DNA of 64,000 nt. Origin: Blastocatellia bacterium AA13 (GTDB lineage: Bacteria; Acidobacteriota; Blastocatellia; UBA7656). The stretch covers positions 124,001-188,000 of the forward strand of contig QHVH01000013.1 of assembly GCA_003222245.1 (NCBI GenBank). Direction: 5' to 3'. Made by a program: the position numbers and the translations under genes. Of this stretch, positions 44,858-53,258 are shown piece by piece (position 1 is the stretch's first letter; every line of letters begins with the position of its first letter). Below the pieces are notes generated by a model that had not been told where the DNA came from, made no database searches, and was given only the letters and a program-made list of their open reading frames with translations.

Positions 44858-46921
44858 ATGAAGAAAATTCACCTGACGGCGGCCGCTGCCCTGCTGCTAG
44901 TTCTTGGATTGTCCTTGACTTCTGCTTCAGCCGAAGAGAAAGCCGGCAAGCTGTCGGCGATGGATATCTTCAACCTCGAGGTTGCAGGCGATCCTCAGAT
45001 CTCGCCCGACGGAAAGAAAATCGTTTACGCGCGCGCGTTCAGCGATGTTATGACCGACCGGAGGTGCTCGAACCTCTGGATCGTCAATTTCGATGGAAGC
45101 GATAACAGACCGCTGACAATCGGTAATTTCTCCGATGGATCGCCGCGCTGGTCTCCCGACGGGACGAGAATCGCGTATGTAAGCGATCGCGACGGCGCAC
45201 CTCAGATCTACTGTAGATGGATGGACAGCGATCAAGTCGCGAAGCTCACCAACCTTCAGACTCCGCCTTCCGGGATAGCCTGGTCGCCGGACGGCAAGAG
45301 CATCGCGTTTACAGGGCTTGTTCCTGGTTCAGCCCCTCAGATCGGGCAAATTCCGGCGGCGCCGCCCGGAGCGAAGTGGTCAGAGCCGGCTACGGTGACT
45401 GACAAGCTTGTTTATCGATTCAACGGCGCGGGTTATTTGAAGCCCGGTTACTACCACATCTTCACGATTCCTTCCGAAGGCGGTACACCGCGTCAAATAT
45501 CAACCGGGAACTTTCAGCACGGCGGCGCAGGCATTCGCGCGAGCGATGTCAGTTGGACGCCCGACGGCCGGTTTTTGCTCTGTTCAACGAATCGAAACCC
45601 TGATTATGAGTACGAGCCGCTCGAGAGCGAAGTGTACGAGTTTTCCGTCGAGAATGGTTCCGTTCGGGCTTTGACGCATCGCAAAGGACCGGACGGCTCG
45701 CCGGTCGCCTCGCCCGACGGAAGGTATATCGCTTATCTGGGTTTCGACGATGCATATCAGGGCTATCAGGTGACGCATCTTTATGTGATGAACCGCGATG
45801 GAAGCGGTTCAAAGGCAGTCTCATCCAGCCTCGATCGCGATATCGCGTCCCCGCAATGGGCGGCCGACGGAAGCGGGCTGTACTTCCTTTATGACGATCA
45901 GGGAAATACGAAGCTCGCCTTTATTTCGCTCGACGGATCGGTCAAGCAGATCAGCGGCAACATCGGCGCGGCGACATCCGCTTACGGAGGCGGAGCTTTT
46001 TCGGTCGCGAAGAACGGCGCGATTGCGGTGACGTATTCAAAGCCGAATATACCGGGCGACATCGCGTCGATTGCACCGGGCGGACAGGTCAAAGTGCTTA
46101 CCGCTGTCAATCAGGATCTCTTCGCGGGTAAGCAACTCGGGGAAGTCGAGGAGATCTGGTACCAGTCGTCGATCGACCACAGAAAGATCCAGGGCTGGAT
46201 CATTAAGCCGCCGGCGTTTGATCCTTCCAAGAAATATCCTCTGATACTCGAGATTCACGGCGGTCCGTTTGCGGACTACGGCGACAGGTTCGACATCGAA
46301 AAACAACTTATGGCCGCCCGCGGTTACGTAGTGCTCTACACGAATCCGAGAGGCAGCACGAGCTACGGGGCCGAGTTCGGCAACCTGATTCATCACAAGT
46401 ATCCGGGCGACGACTTCTACGATCTCAATTCCGGTGTTGATGCCGTCATAGCGAAAGGCTACATCGATACCGACAATCTCTTCGTCACGGGCGGAAGCGG
46501 AGGCGGCGTTCTTACGTGTTGGGTGATCGGCCATACAACGCGCTTTCGAGCCGCGGTCACCGTCTATCCGGTAATCAACTGGTACAGCTTCAACCTGACT
46601 TCGGACATCGCGGCTTTCACCACGAAGTACTGGTTCCCCGGTTTTCCGTGGGACAACGTCGAACACTACGAAAAGCGCAGCCTGTTGTCGGTAGTGAAAA
46701 ACGTAAAGACGCCTACGATGGTGTTGGTAGGTGAAGAAGACTATCGAACCCCTATCTCGGAATCGGAGCAGTACTACACGGCTCTGAAGCTGCTGAAGGT
46801 TGAATCGGTTCTGGTGCGAGTGCCCGGCGAGCCGCACGGAATCTCACGCAAGCCGAGCCATCACGCCGCCAAGGTGTCTTACATAATCAATTGGTTCGAT
46901 CAACATCGAAGCCGTCCGTAA
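44858..46921 (+). CDS. Secreted S9-family prolyl oligopeptidase-like peptidase
   Basis: 687 aa with a signal peptide ending at about residue 25 (SASA). A beta-propeller of PD40-type repeats follows (45-400: 'QISPDGKKIVYARAF', 'PRWSPDGTRIAYVSD', 'IAWSPDGKSIAFTG'), then the alpha/beta-hydrolase domain. The nucleophile is in 'VTGGSGGGVLTCW' (about 545), the Asp in 'LVGEEDYRTPI' (about 627) and the His in 'PGEPHGISRKP' (about 659). Acyl-aminoacyl- or dipeptidyl-peptidase-like; it would release small peptides or amino acids outside the cytoplasm for uptake by the APC permease. Begins 51 bp after the GNAT gene. Confidence 0.88.
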   Translation: MKKIHLTAAAALLLVLGLSLTSASAEEKAGKLSAMDIFNLEVAGDPQISPDGKKIVYARAFSDVMTDRRCSNLWIVNFDGSDNRPLTIGNFSDGSPRWSPDGTRIAYVSDRDGAPQIYCRWMDSDQVAKLTNLQTPPSGIAWSPDGKSIAFTGLVPGSAPQIGQIPAAPPGAKWSEPATVTDKLVYRFNGAGYLKPGYYHIFTIPSEGGTPRQISTGNFQHGGAGIRASDVSWTPDGRFLLCSTNRNPDYEYEPLESEVYEFSVENGSVRALTHRKGPDGSPVASPDGRYIAYLGFDDAYQGYQVTHLYVMNRDGSGSKAVSSSLDRDIASPQWAADGSGLYFLYDDQGNTKLAFISLDGSVKQISGNIGAATSAYGGGAFSVAKNGAIAVTYSKPNIPGDIASIAPGGQVKVLTAVNQDLFAGKQLGEVEEIWYQSSIDHRKIQGWIIKPPAFDPSKKYPLILEIHGGPFADYGDRFDIEKQLMAARGYVVLYTNPRGSTSYGAEFGNLIHHKYPGDDFYDLNSGVDAVIAKGYIDTDNLFVTGGSGGGVLTCWVIGHTTRFRAAVTVYPVINWYSFNLTSDIAAFTTKYWFPGFPWDNVEHYEKRSLLSVVKNVKTPTMVLVGEEDYRTPISESEQYYTALKLLKVESVLVRVPGEPHGISRKPSHHAAKVSYIINWFDQHRSRP

Positions 46922-46981
46922 AAATCGTCGGGAATAGAACCAGGACTGAATCGCCACTCTCGCTTCAGGAGCAATGTGATC

Positions 46982-48790
46982 ATGATTTTTAAGCCGTCGG
47001 TTAGAGCGCTTTTGTTTATTGCTTTGGTTATCTTCGGCGCTCGGATAGCGAACGCACAGGAGCCGCTGTCGAAAGACTTCGATGAATATGTTGCAAAGGC
47101 GCTAAAAGACTGGCAAGTCCCAGGGGTTGCTATCGCAGTCGTCAAAAATGACGCGGTGGTCTTCGCGAAGGGATACGGCGTCAGGAAGCTAGGCGATACC
47201 GCTCCGGTTAACGAGAAGACGCTGTTCGCCATCGGTTCGGCTTCAAAAGCATTCACCGCGGCATCCATTGCGATGCTTGTGGACGAAGGCAAGCTGAAAT
47301 GGGACGATCCTGCCGCCAAGTATCTTTCCGGTTTCGAGCTGTATGATCCCTACGCCACTCGCGAGCTGACCGTGCGCGATTTGCTGTGCCATCGCAGCGG
47401 CCTCGAACGCGGCGATCTGCTCTGGTACGGATCGGCTCTGAACAGAGACGAGATACTTCGTCGAGTGAGATACCTCAAGCCGTCGTGGTCATTCCGAAGC
47501 CTGTTCGGCTATCAGAACATCATGTTTCTCGCCGCCGGACAGATTCTTCCGTCGGTGAGCGGCAAAGATTGGGACACCTTCGTAAAGGCGCGCATCTTCA
47601 AGCCGCTCGGAATGACTTCAACCAACACGAGCATCAAGGATCTGGCAGGTCTGGATAATGTAGCGACGCCGCACGCAAAGATCGACGAGAAGGTCGAGAT
47701 CATTCCGTGGCGCAACATCGACAACATCGCTCCGGCTGGAGCCATAAATTCAAACGCGGTCGATATGGCTCAGTGGGTTCGGCTCCAACTTGGAGAAGGC
47801 AAATATAAAGACGACAGGTTGATCAGTTCCGGCTCGGTGAAGGAGATGCATACGCCGCAGACGATCATCCGCGCCGAAGGAATATGGGAGAAGCTCTTTC
47901 CGGAAAGCCATTTTCTCACCTACGGAATGGGTTGGTTTCTGACGGACTATCGCGGCCGCAAAATCGTCCAGCACGGCGGGAACATAGACGGAATGAGCGC
48001 GCTGGTGGGAATGGCTCCCGAAGAAAAGCTCGGCGTCGTGATTCTCACCAATATGAACGGCACTTCGCTGCCGACCGCCTTGATGAACAAGATTATTGAT
48101 TTGTATATGCATGCACCGGAGAAAGACTGGAGCGCCGAAATGCTCAAATCGATCCGTGCTCTGGAGGCGCAAGGAGAGGCCGCGGAGAAGAAGATCGAGC
48201 AGGCGAGGATCAAGGGAACACATCCGTCGTTATCACTCGATAAATACTCGGGAAGCTACAAAGACGAGATGTATGGAGAGGCGCGGATCGCATCGGAAAA
48301 TGGAAAACTTGTACTTCATTTCGGCGCGGCGTTTATCGGTGACCTCGAGCACTGGCACTACGACACGTTTCGCGCGACCTGGCGCGACCGCTCGCTTGGG
48401 AAAGGCCTGGTGACCTTCACGTTGAACGCCGAAGGCAAGATCGAGGGAATGAAAGTGCAGAATCTGGCCGACTTCAAACGAGGACCCGACTCGGCGGATA
48501 CGGCGGCGGGCATCAAGCTGAGCGAGCCCGAGCTGAGAATCTACGCGGGCAAATACGAAGCGAAGGGCGCTCCCATCGAAATAAGCATCGAGATGATGGG
48601 CGGACAATTGAAAGCGATCGTTCCCGGACAGCCCGTCTATACATTGACGCCTTTAAGCCGCACGCGTTTTCGAATCGAGGGCGCACCGGCGGGCTTCTTC
48701 GCGAACTTCGAATTAGACGGCAAGAGTGTAAAGGCGATGATCATAGAACAAGGCCAGGGCATTACTTTCAGGCTCGAGCCAAAGCAGTGA
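46982..48790 (+). CDS. Secreted serine hydrolase of the beta-lactamase/D-aminopeptidase fold with a C-terminal DUF3471 domain
   Basis: 602 aa; ATG at 46982 follows AGGAG by 10 bp, and a GTG two codons earlier (46976) is possible. Signal peptide, then a class C beta-lactamase fold: SxxK nucleophile in 'IGSASKAFTAAS' (about 84-87), YxN as YQN in 'GYQNIMFLAAGQI', and a 'HGGNIDGM' third motif. The last 190 residues form a lipocalin-like DUF3471-type domain ('LDKYSGSYKDEMYGEARIA', 'LRIYAGKYEAKG'). Such proteins hydrolyse peptides, D-amino-acid esters or unknown esters rather than antibiotics. It follows the S9 peptidase by about 60 bp and completes the salvage region. Confidence 0.82.
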   Translation: MIFKPSVRALLFIALVIFGARIANAQEPLSKDFDEYVAKALKDWQVPGVAIAVVKNDAVVFAKGYGVRKLGDTAPVNEKTLFAIGSASKAFTAASIAMLVDEGKLKWDDPAAKYLSGFELYDPYATRELTVRDLLCHRSGLERGDLLWYGSALNRDEILRRVRYLKPSWSFRSLFGYQNIMFLAAGQILPSVSGKDWDTFVKARIFKPLGMTSTNTSIKDLAGLDNVATPHAKIDEKVEIIPWRNIDNIAPAGAINSNAVDMAQWVRLQLGEGKYKDDRLISSGSVKEMHTPQTIIRAEGIWEKLFPESHFLTYGMGWFLTDYRGRKIVQHGGNIDGMSALVGMAPEEKLGVVILTNMNGTSLPTALMNKIIDLYMHAPEKDWSAEMLKSIRALEAQGEAAEKKIEQARIKGTHPSLSLDKYSGSYKDEMYGEARIASENGKLVLHFGAAFIGDLEHWHYDTFRATWRDRSLGKGLVTFTLNAEGKIEGMKVQNLADFKRGPDSADTAAGIKLSEPELRIYAGKYEAKGAPIEISIEMMGGQLKAIVPGQPVYTLTPLSRTRFRIEGAPAGFFANFELDGKSVKAMIIEQGQGITFRLEPKQ

Positions 48791-49166
48791 CCAGTGGAGT
48801 TTGTATTCGAGGGCTGAGATTGACCGAGTTTCGAATGCGCGTTTTCGGGGGCCGCTCTCCGCGGGGAGATGCACGAGCAAGGAGTACGGTAAGTGGAGGG
48901 CGGCCGCCGAAATCGCGCACAATTGTGCCTTCCCTTTTTAGTTTCGCTAAAACCGACCGGCGAGTATACTTCGCGATCATAATACCGTGACTTTATAAGC
49001 GTTCTGGCTTTTTAGCAGTAGTTCTAAGTAGTGGGGAAGGACAAACAATATAGTCTGCCGATAAAACGAGCGGCCCAGTCATAGACCTTAAGTCCGGCCG
49101 AAACATTGGGCTGCTCGCTCGGATTAGTGAGCACGCGATCCCGGCAAGACCTTACAGGAGGACACG
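48791..49166. other. Intergenic region before the TonB receptor, with a structured leader
   Basis: No gene seen. It contains a small hairpin (TTTAG/CTAAA with a TTTCG loop near 48939), a -10-like TATACT (48965-48970) without a clear -35, and AT-rich stretches at 48990-49065. A longer inverted repeat lies at 49068-49077 / 49107-49116 (10 bp with one G-U pair) just upstream of the AGGAGG ribosome-binding site. Confidence 0.45.
49068..49116 (+). promoter_or_regulatory. Stem-loop in the 5' leader of the TonB receptor gene
   Basis: GAGCGGCCCA (49068-49077) pairs with TGGGCTGCTC (49107-49116): 10 bp including one G-U pair, with a 29-nt loop. It lies about 50 bp before the start codon, in the untranslated leader. 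Could be an mRNA regulatory element; no known riboswitch consensus recognised. Confidence 0.35.
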
Positions 49167-52100
49167 ATGAAGACCGCTCGCTTTCTGCTGGCAGTTACGC
49201 TTTTACTATCGTCTCTGCCGGCCAACGCACTATCGCAGACAGCGACGACTGCGAGGATCACCGGCACAGTGACGGACTCGCAGGGCTCAGCCGTTCCGGG
49301 CGCGACCGTAAAACTGACCGCCAAAGCCACGGGCGCTGAAAAATCCGCAACCACAAATGAAGCCGGCCGATACGCTTTTCCGAGCCTTGATCCGGGTGAC
49401 TACGACCTGAGCGTCTCGGTGGCAGGCTTCCGAAAACAGGGCGTCTCCAGTATCGCCGCCCAGATCTCCAAGTCGATTAACGTCGACGTTGTTCTCGAAG
49501 CCGGCGGCTCCCAGGAGCAAGTAACCGTCAGCGCCGGCACCGAAGCACAGTTGCAGAAGGACGATTCATCAGTCGGTATGGTCATCGACCGCGATCGAAT
49601 CGCCCGGCTGCCTAATGCCGACCGTCAGGCCACGAGTCTGTTGACCTTGCAGCCCGGTATAACGACCGGCGGCGAAGTGACAGGCGCGCGCGCCGACCAG
49701 AACGCATTCATCCTCGACGGCATCGACGTATCCGACAACGTTATCGGCCTGCCCTTTAGAACGACGATTCCCGTGACCGCGGAATCGCTCGATGAGCTGC
49801 GCGTCACCGTTGCCAATCCAAATGCAACGTTCGGGCGCGCGGCGGGAGCTCAGGCCACGTTCGTGACTAAGCGCGGGACCGATGCGTTTCACGGTTCGCT
49901 TTACGAATACCATCAGGATGCGGCGCTGAACGCCAATACCTGGGACAACAATCGGCTGGGATTCGCCAGGCCTCCGCTGGTGGACAACCGGTACGGCGGT
50001 TCGATCGGGGGACCAATCGTTAAGGACAAGCTTTTCTTCTTCTTTAACTATGAAGGAAGGCAACTGCCGGGCACTCAGAAGGCGACGCGAGTTGTTCCTA
50101 CCGACTCATTCAAAGCCGGCATTCTCAAATTCAGAGATGCCGCCGGCGGCGTAGTCACGGTTAATCCGAAATCGCTGGACCCGCGCGGCATCGGCGCAAA
50201 CCCTGGGATTCTGAGAGCGTTGGCGCTCATGCCGACGGCTAACGATAACTCGGTTGGAGACGGGTTGAACACGAGCGGCTTCACGTTCAATTTTCCCGCC
50301 AACCTCAAGTCGGATTTCGGCGTGATGCGAATCGACTATCAGTTGAATGAAAAGTGGTCGATCGCGGCAAAAGGCGCGGCTCAGCGCCTGGTGCAAGACG
50401 CCGCCAACCAAACCAATCTTATCGACCTCAAGGGCGGCAACAGCTTCCCGGAACGGCCTCGCAACCTGACGTTCGCCGCGACTGGCAATCTGCGTACAAA
50501 CCTGGTGAACGAGTTCCGTTATGGATACATCTGGGACAGCCAGGTGTTCAACGCAATCTCGCCGACCACGATTGCAGGCTTCAACGTCGCGGTCGATATC
50601 GCTGGAGCAAACACTTCTACGCCGCTGCTCGACCAACCGATCGACGTGGATACGCAGCGGGCGCGGCGGCAGTCTTCATTCAGCGGAACCAACCAGTTCG
50701 TCGACAACGCTACGTGGACGAAGGGCAACCACACGATGCAGTTCGGAGCCGACTTCCGGCGCATCAGCACATTCCATTTCCGGGATGACAAGGTGGTCGG
50801 ATCAGTGAGCACTCCGGTGGCCGAAATCGGAGCCGATGGACACGTTTCCATTACGGCATCTCAGCGTCCGACGCTTTGCGGCTCGCCGGGTCAGTCGGGC
50901 TGCCTTCAACCCAACGACGTCGCTCGCTACAACCAATTGTACGCGGGATTGTTGGGAATCGTAGATCGAGTCTCCTATCTGGCGATTCGGGACGCCAGTC
51001 TTCAACCGACGCCGATCGGAACCGGACTCATCAACGATACCCTGCTGCACCACTGGGAGTTCTATTATACGGACTCATGGAAGGTGAAGCCCTCGCTCAC
51101 TCTTTCGTACGGTCTGTTGTATCAATGGCACACCCCGCCCACCGACAAGCAGGGCAGGCAATCCGTAGCCATTTATAAGGACACAGGCAAGATCGTCGAG
51201 GTGAATGATTATCTTCGCCAGAAGAAAGCAGCCGCCGAGCAGGGCGACATTTTCAACCCCGACCTTGCTTATCTTCCCATCAAGGATTCGGGGCGCGACG
51301 GAGTCTTTGAAATCAATCGCAAGGACTTCTCTCCGCGAATCTCGATCGCCTGGCAGCCTTCATTCAAGGAAGGATGGTTTGGCAAGGCGTTCGGCGATCG
51401 CAAGACCGTCGTTCGAGGCGGCTACGCGCTGACCTACGACCGCGCCAACACGGTTGCAACCGTAATCGTGCCGATGCTCGGCGTCGGGTTCGCTCAGACG
51501 CTGTCGATTCTGGGCCCAACGAATAAGGCGGGTCAGCCCTTCCGCGCGGGAATCGACGGCGACATTCCGGTGCCGGTCAACTCGGCCGTCAAGTCGCCGA
51601 TTGTTCCTGATAAGCCATTCGGCGAGCTGCTGTCGTTCCTCGACAATCCGAAGCTGCTCGATCCGCGCAATCACGGAATCGACTTTACGATTCAGCGCGA
51701 GTTGCCGTGGAAGATGCTGATCGAGGTCGGATACGTCGCTCGGCTCGGCCGCGAGCTCTATCAGAGCTACAATCTCAACTCGAACCCCTTCTTCTTCAAA
51801 GACAAGAAATCGGGCCAGACGTTCGCGCAGGCATTTGACGCGGTCGCAACAGCGTTGAGGCCTGGCGGCTCGGGCAGGATCGCGGCGCAGCCGTGGTTCG
51901 AGAATCAACTTGGGGCGGGCTCAACCGGGGCTCTTGCCGATGCATTCACCGGTGATTTCATAGCCGGCAATTTAAACAACATCTGGAACTTCGGCATCGA
52001 CTTCTTTACGCCGACGCCGTACAACAACCAGCAGGCAGCCGACTTCTTCTACCGGGCGAACGGCGGAAGGTCGAACTACCACGCGATGATCGTGAGTCTC

Positions 52101-52868
52101 CATAAGCGAAATTCGAACGGGCTTACGTTCGATCTCAACTACACGCTGTCCAAGTCACTCGATCAGGTGGGAGCCGTGCAGAATTCCGCGGGCGAGCTAG
52201 CCAGCAGCTTCTTCCCAAATCTCGAGTATGGTCCGTCGTTCTTTGACCGGCGGCACATCTTCAACGCGAACGGCGTATATGATCTGCCGTTCGGCAAGGG
52301 GCGCATGTTCGACCTGAAGAAAGGATGGCTGAACTCGCTGGTCGGCGGCTGGTATACCTCGGGCATATTACACGCCGAAAGCGGACAGCCGCTGCAGGTA
52401 ACCCAGAACTTCTCCGGTCAGACTTACGGAGGCAGCTTCGTATTCGGCTACGGCACCGGAGCGATTCCAACCGGACATGTGAGCACGGGCTTGAATCACA
52501 ACAGCACCGGGACCGGACTGAATCTGTTCTCCGATGTGAAACAGGCGCTAAACAGCTTCAGACCCGTGTTGCTCAGCCAGGACTCGCGCTCGGGTCGAGG
52601 CGTGCTTCGCGGCTTGTCTCACTGGCAACTCGACCTGTCGCTCGGCAAACAGACCAAGATAGGCGAGCGGATGAGCTTTGCTCTTTCGTTCGACCTCTTC
52701 AACATCTTCAATCACCCGAACTTCCTTGATCCTGCTCCGAATCTCGAAGACCCAACGAACTTCGGGCAGATCACAACGCAACTCACTCCCAATCCAAATG
52801 GGTTCCCGCTGGCGCAGACCTTCTATCGCCCGCGAGCCATTCAGATTGGCGCGAGAATTCAGTTCTAG
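49167..52868 (+). CDS. TonB-dependent outer-membrane receptor, Oar-like, with carboxypeptidase-regulatory N-terminus
   Basis: 1233 aa. A signal peptide ('LLAVTLLLSSLPANALSQ') is followed by a CarboxypepD_reg-like beta-sandwich ('ARITGTVTDSQGSAVPGATVKLTAK', 'AGRYAFPSLDPGDYDLSVSVAGFRK', about 27-110). Then comes a plug region (about 120-260, 'LNANTWDNNRLGF' follows it) and a large barrel ending in Phe ('IQIGARIQF'). This architecture is greatly expanded in Acidobacteria and imports large glycans or peptides, or helps outer-membrane assembly. TonB box not clearly seen. Single gene with a good ribosome-binding site (CAGGAGGACACG) and followed by a strong hairpin. Confidence 0.9.
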   Translation: MKTARFLLAVTLLLSSLPANALSQTATTARITGTVTDSQGSAVPGATVKLTAKATGAEKSATTNEAGRYAFPSLDPGDYDLSVSVAGFRKQGVSSIAAQISKSINVDVVLEAGGSQEQVTVSAGTEAQLQKDDSSVGMVIDRDRIARLPNADRQATSLLTLQPGITTGGEVTGARADQNAFILDGIDVSDNVIGLPFRTTIPVTAESLDELRVTVANPNATFGRAAGAQATFVTKRGTDAFHGSLYEYHQDAALNANTWDNNRLGFARPPLVDNRYGGSIGGPIVKDKLFFFFNYEGRQLPGTQKATRVVPTDSFKAGILKFRDAAGGVVTVNPKSLDPRGIGANPGILRALALMPTANDNSVGDGLNTSGFTFNFPANLKSDFGVMRIDYQLNEKWSIAAKGAAQRLVQDAANQTNLIDLKGGNSFPERPRNLTFAATGNLRTNLVNEFRYGYIWDSQVFNAISPTTIAGFNVAVDIAGANTSTPLLDQPIDVDTQRARRQSSFSGTNQFVDNATWTKGNHTMQFGADFRRISTFHFRDDKVVGSVSTPVAEIGADGHVSITASQRPTLCGSPGQSGCLQPNDVARYNQLYAGLLGIVDRVSYLAIRDASLQPTPIGTGLINDTLLHHWEFYYTDSWKVKPSLTLSYGLLYQWHTPPTDKQGRQSVAIYKDTGKIVEVNDYLRQKKAAAEQGDIFNPDLAYLPIKDSGRDGVFEINRKDFSPRISIAWQPSFKEGWFGKAFGDRKTVVRGGYALTYDRANTVATVIVPMLGVGFAQTLSILGPTNKAGQPFRAGIDGDIPVPVNSAVKSPIVPDKPFGELLSFLDNPKLLDPRNHGIDFTIQRELPWKMLIEVGYVARLGRELYQSYNLNSNPFFFKDKKSGQTFAQAFDAVATALRPGGSGRIAAQPWFENQLGAGSTGALADAFTGDFIAGNLNNIWNFGIDFFTPTPYNNQQAADFFYRANGGRSNYHAMIVSLHKRNSNGLTFDLNYTLSKSLDQVGAVQNSAGELASSFFPNLEYGPSFFDRRHIFNANGVYDLPFGKGRMFDLKKGWLNSLVGGWYTSGILHAESGQPLQVTQNFSGQTYGGSFVFGYGTGAIPTGHVSTGLNHNSTGTGLNLFSDVKQALNSFRPVLLSQDSRSGRGVLRGLSHWQLDLSLGKQTKIGERMSFALSFDLFNIFNHPNFLDPAPNLEDPTNFGQITTQLTPNPNGFPLAQTFYRPRAIQIGARIQF

Positions 52869-53258
52869 CTGATTCTTAAAAATTGCCGCCCGCCTCGATC
52901 TTCAACAAGGAGGCGAGGCGGGCGGCAAATGCGCTTCTTTCGTTACAACTTAGATGGTTTCCCTGTTTCTGCCAGGGTCTCTTTTGAAATAAAAATGGCT
53001 CAAATGCTCTTGTAAATAAGATAAGGGTTTTGCTTGTTACCTGACCGTCACTTGTCCAGTAGAGTTCCGCGTTTAATAATAGGTTTGACGTGGAATGATC
53101 TTTTTCAAACGCACAAATTGAAGAGCGCGACCTCGCCGGAATCCTCGACGTTCCTTTTCGAGTTTTTGGCTCGCCCGATCCATCCATCGGTTTGGATGGG
53201 TGTTGATATCTCACAGCAGGAATTACATACAGGAATCACAAAAGAACGAGGAGCTATG
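52869..53258. other. Intergenic region between the TonB receptor and the propeller fusion gene
   Basis: Apart from the strong hairpin at 52883-52928, no gene is visible. The frame of the next gene is open back to 53034, but residues encoded before 53259 do not resemble its propeller and a ribosome-binding site lies at 53248-53253, so I treat them as non-coding leader. Confidence 0.5.
52883..52928 (+). terminator. Long perfect GC-rich hairpin after the TonB receptor gene
   Basis: Inverted repeat of 15 bp without mismatch (TTGCCGCCCGCCTCG / CGAGGCGGGCGGCAA) with a 16-nt loop, 14 bp after the stop codon. No T-run follows on the plus strand; on the minus strand it is followed by TTTTTAAG. Probable terminator or mRNA 3'-end stabiliser. 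Confidence 0.65.

Noticed and set aside
46976-48790. Serine hydrolase as an antibiotic-resistance beta-lactamase
   Set aside because: The extra DUF3471-like C-terminal domain and the peptidase neighbours point to peptide or ester hydrolysis; no resistance context.
53034-53258. Longer N-terminus for the propeller fusion
   Set aside because: The extra 75 residues do not look like propeller sequence, and GAGGAG is placed properly for the ATG at 53259.
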